DNA of 64,000 bases from positions 1 to 64,000 of the forward strand of contig CAZDQF010000019.1 of assembly GCA_964507445.1 (NCBI GenBank). Direction: 5' to 3'. Below, piece after piece: positions 62,150 to 64,000 of this stretch. The stretch's first letter is position 1, and every line of letters starts with the position of its first letter. Under the pieces are notes generated by a model. The model was not told the DNA's origin. It worked only from the letters and a program-made list of their open reading frames with translations, and ran no database searches. The position numbers and the translations under genes are program-made. This DNA comes from GCA-2683135 sp964507445 (GTDB lineage Bacteria; Planctomycetota; GCA-002687715).

Positions 62150-62616
62150 GGTTGCTGGCTGCGACGATCGCCACCCTCGTTGTCACCGGGGGGGTCTTCT
62201 CCCTCGCGGGGGTCTCGGCCAAGGCCGGCTGGAGCGACGCCCATACGGAGCGTATGCGCGGGATGGACGCCTACTACGAGGCGTCTGAGTCCCGCGGCCG
62301 CGTGAGCCCGGTGAATGTCCGGCTCGCGGGGTCGCCAGAGGTGTTCCTGCAGCTCGGCTTCGTCTTCGCGTTCCGCAAGGGCAAGGAGCTGGAGGCGGCG
62401 GCGCCGTTGATGGAGGAGCGGATGCCATACCTGGTGGACGCCCTGCTGGTGAAGCTGGCGCGCTGGAGCGCTGACGAGCTGCGCACCCGTCAGGGCAAGC
62501 TCAGGTTGAAGAGGTGGCTCCGCGAGCTCGCGCAGGCGGAGCTCTTCGTGGATGGGCAGGCCCGGGTCACCAAGGTGTACCTGGACCCGTTCTTCCTGCA
62601 GGTGACCGGCGCCTGA
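62146..62616 (+). CDS. Second FliL-like protein
   Basis: 156 residues, membrane helix or signal at 4-24 (LLAATIATLVVTGGVFSLAGV). The periplasmic part is FliL-like (VFLQLGFVFAFRKGKELEAAAPLMEERMPYLVDALLVKLARWSADELRTRQGKLRL, AELFVDGQARVTKVYLDPFFLQVTG). It differs clearly from the first copy, so the duplication is old. Last gene of the flagellar run in the window. Confidence 0.8.
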   Translation: MRLLAATIATLVVTGGVFSLAGVSAKAGWSDAHTERMRGMDAYYEASESRGRVSPVNVRLAGSPEVFLQLGFVFAFRKGKELEAAAPLMEERMPYLVDALLVKLARWSADELRTRQGKLRLKRWLRELAQAELFVDGQARVTKVYLDPFFLQVTGA

Positions 62617-62632
62617 CCTGAGGCGCCGTCAC

Positions 62633-62665
62633 GACCGGCGGGCGCCATGGCGCGCGCCGCCGGTC
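62633..62665. terminator. Bidirectional hairpin between converging genes
   Basis: GACCGGCGG (62633-62641) pairs with CCGCCGGTC (62657-62665), with inner GCGC pairs and a short loop. It lies between the fliL-like stop and the dehydrogenase stop. Confidence 0.6.
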
Positions 62666-62677
62666 TCACGGGTCGTC

Positions 62678-64000
62678 CTACTGGACCGTCAACTGGACGC
62701 CGCAGGAGATCGCGGCGACACCTGACGGGGCCGAGCTGTTCAGGGTGATGAACGCTGCGTGGAACTCCTGCCCCACCAGGAAGGGGACGTTGGGCAGGGT
62801 GACCGGGACGACGGCGTTGGCCAGGAACCCGGCCAGGGTGCCGTAGGGGTTGTAGATGCCGTTGGCCGGCGTCTGCAGCGCGAACTGCAGCAGCGGGTCG
62901 TTGTTGATGGGGATGACCCGGCCGTCGGGCAGGGAGAACCCGGGGTTGTTGCCGGCAGCGATGCCGAAGATGTACGGGTAGCCACCCTGGTTGTAGGAGA
63001 ACAGGTTGAAGTTCACCGTGGCGCCCGGCGTGACCGTGCCGCTCGGCGTGATGTTCATGCCGAAGGCCGAGGTGATCTTGTAGACCGTGCCGCTGTCGCG
63101 GTACACGAGGTAGAGCTCGCCCTCCGCGTCCTCGCCGAAGCTGGCCAGGCCGCTGCCGCCGCTCAACTGTGAGGTGCGATCCGTGACCCCCGTGAGGGCG
63201 GTGCCGGCGGCGTTCAGCTGACCCGTCCAGATCTTGCTGGTGGTGTAGTCACCGAAGAAGTACTGACCCTGCAGCCAGGGCATGGCGCAGCCGCGATACA
63301 CGTAGCCGCCGGTGATGCAGTATCCGGTGCTGAAGCTCTGTGTGTACTGCCACACGGGGTCCGTGAGGCTGGAGGAGTTGCACGTGCAGCCGGAGAGCCC
63401 GGTGCAGCCGTTGGCTTCCATGCAGCGCCAGCCGAAGTTCAGGCCGCCGGCGCCCGGCGGGGCGTAGGAGATCTCTTCACGGGCGTTCTGGCCCACGTCG
63501 CCGATCCACATGCCGCCGGTCTGACGGTCGAAGCTGAAGCGCCACGGGTTGCGCAGTCCCCAGTGCCAGATCTCGTCCAGTCCACCGACGCCCACGAGGG
63601 GGTTGCTGGCGGGGATGCCGTAGTTCTGCCCGCCGCTGGGGTTGTCCACGTCGATGCGCAGCATCTTGCCGTGCTGGTTGTTCAGGTTCTGAGCGCGGTT
63701 GCCGGGGTCGTTGCCGCTGCCGCCGTCACCCATGCCGATGTAGAGGTAGCCGTCCGGGCCGAAGGCGATCATGCCGCCGTTGTGGTTGCTGTAGGGCTGG
63801 CTGATGGTCATCAGGGTGACGCCGGAGTTGATGTTGGCCACGTCCGATGTGGGCGGGTTGGCCTGATAACGCCGGATGACCGTCTGGCCGCTGGTGTTGT
63901 TGTAGTTGATGAAGAAGTAGCCGTTCTGGGCGTAGTTCGGGTGGAACGCCAGACCCAGCAGGCCGCGCTCGTTACCCGAGTTGATCACCAGGCTGTCGAC
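62678..64000 (-). CDS. PQQ-type glucose/sorbosone dehydrogenase-like protein (N-terminus beyond window)
   Basis: Open on the minus strand from the right edge; 440 residues visible. Propeller motifs are clear: GNERGLLGLAFHPNYAQNGYFFINYNN, HNGGMIAFGPDGYLYIGMGDGGSGNDPGNRAQN, IWHWGLRNPWRFSFDRQTGGMWIGDVGQNAREEI, matching soluble Gdh/YliI aldose dehydrogenases with the catalytic His further upstream. Four Cys lie in the segment 63366-63430. After about residue 300 a 120-residue beta-rich tail (VTPGATVNFNLFSYNQG to AISCGVQLTV) follows, reminiscent of surface-protein C-terminal modules. Probably secreted. Confidence 0.85.
   Translation of the reverse strand, partial: VDSLVINSGNERGLLGLAFHPNYAQNGYFFINYNNTSGQTVIRRYQANPPTSDVANINSGVTLMTISQPYSNHNGGMIAFGPDGYLYIGMGDGGSGNDPGNRAQNLNNQHGKMLRIDVDNPSGGQNYGIPASNPLVGVGGLDEIWHWGLRNPWRFSFDRQTGGMWIGDVGQNAREEISYAPPGAGGLNFGWRCMEANGCTGLSGCTCNSSSLTDPVWQYTQSFSTGYCITGGYVYRGCAMPWLQGQYFFGDYTTSKIWTGQLNAAGTALTGVTDRTSQLSGGSGLASFGEDAEGELYLVYRDSGTVYKITSAFGMNITPSGTVTPGATVNFNLFSYNQGGYPYIFGIAAGNNPGFSLPDGRVIPINNDPLLQFALQTPANGIYNPYGTLAGFLANAVVPVTLPNVPFLVGQEFHAAFITLNSSAPSGVAAISCGVQLTVQ

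Overview
The window is 64 kb of G+C-rich bacterial DNA with short intergenic gaps, frequent GTG/TTG starts and many 4-base stop/start overlaps. No rRNA, tRNA, insertion sequence, prophage or CRISPR array was seen. The gene content suits an uncultured flagellated member of the Planctomycetota or a relative: many secreted TPR proteins, a DUF1570-type metallopeptidase-like protein, a left-handed beta-helix GlmU-like protein, a signal peptidase I with a large insertion, and a PQQ-type sugar dehydrogenase with a trailing domain. This placement is inference. One 10-N scaffold gap (27281-27290) marks the sequence as a draft assembly.

Region 1 (1-12.3 kb) is a mixed housekeeping and accessory stretch. 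It holds a secreted Cys-rich repeat protein cut by the left edge, an M20 peptidase, and a DNA methyltransferase with a nuclease-like tail. Convergent to that is a large protein resembling the CRISPR-associated DxTHG (CARF-HEPN) family, with no CRISPR locus in view. Then come lgt, an isopropylmalate-synthase-like enzyme, ilvE, a TPR protein, a protein with an internal duplication, and the magnesium transporter mgtE.

Region 2 (12.3-26.1 kb) is mostly cell-envelope and protein-maturation functions: a 1350-residue AsmA-like protein, an amidohydrolase, signal peptidase I, a TPR-thioredoxin fold protein, a CPBP protease, a beta-helix protein, and a lipoprotein cyclophilin with its SurA/PpiD-like partner. 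Region 3 (26.1-27.0 kb) is a 900-bp gap without protein genes. It appears to hold two divergent structured RNAs, each ending in a clear intrinsic terminator.

Region 4 (27.0-41.5 kb) opens with a TPR lipoprotein disrupted by the assembly gap. It continues with a polarity/signalling cassette: TPR-roadblock protein, roadblock protein, MglA-type GTPase with a C-terminal membrane anchor, second roadblock protein, and a NuoE-like [2Fe-2S] protein. It then carries an ECF sigma/anti-sigma pair, a Tat-exported DUF1513 protein, a CxxCxxCC protein, a DUF1570 protein, and a poly(A) polymerase/CCA-adding enzyme.

Region 5 (39.8-62.6 kb) is a flagellar island. Leftward genes encode flagellin, FliD, FliS, a FliT-like protein, an 84-residue mini rod/hook-like protein and a glycosyltransferase-TPR protein. 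Rightward genes encode a FleQ-like sigma-54 activator whose phospho-acceptor Asp is Glu. After a good sigma-54 promoter match there follow three TPR/STN envelope proteins, a FlgS-FlgR two-component pair, flgB-flgC-fliE-fliF-fliG-fliH-fliI-fliJ, a MotE-like protein, motA, two motB genes and two fliL-like genes. The right edge cuts a sugar dehydrogenase on the minus strand.
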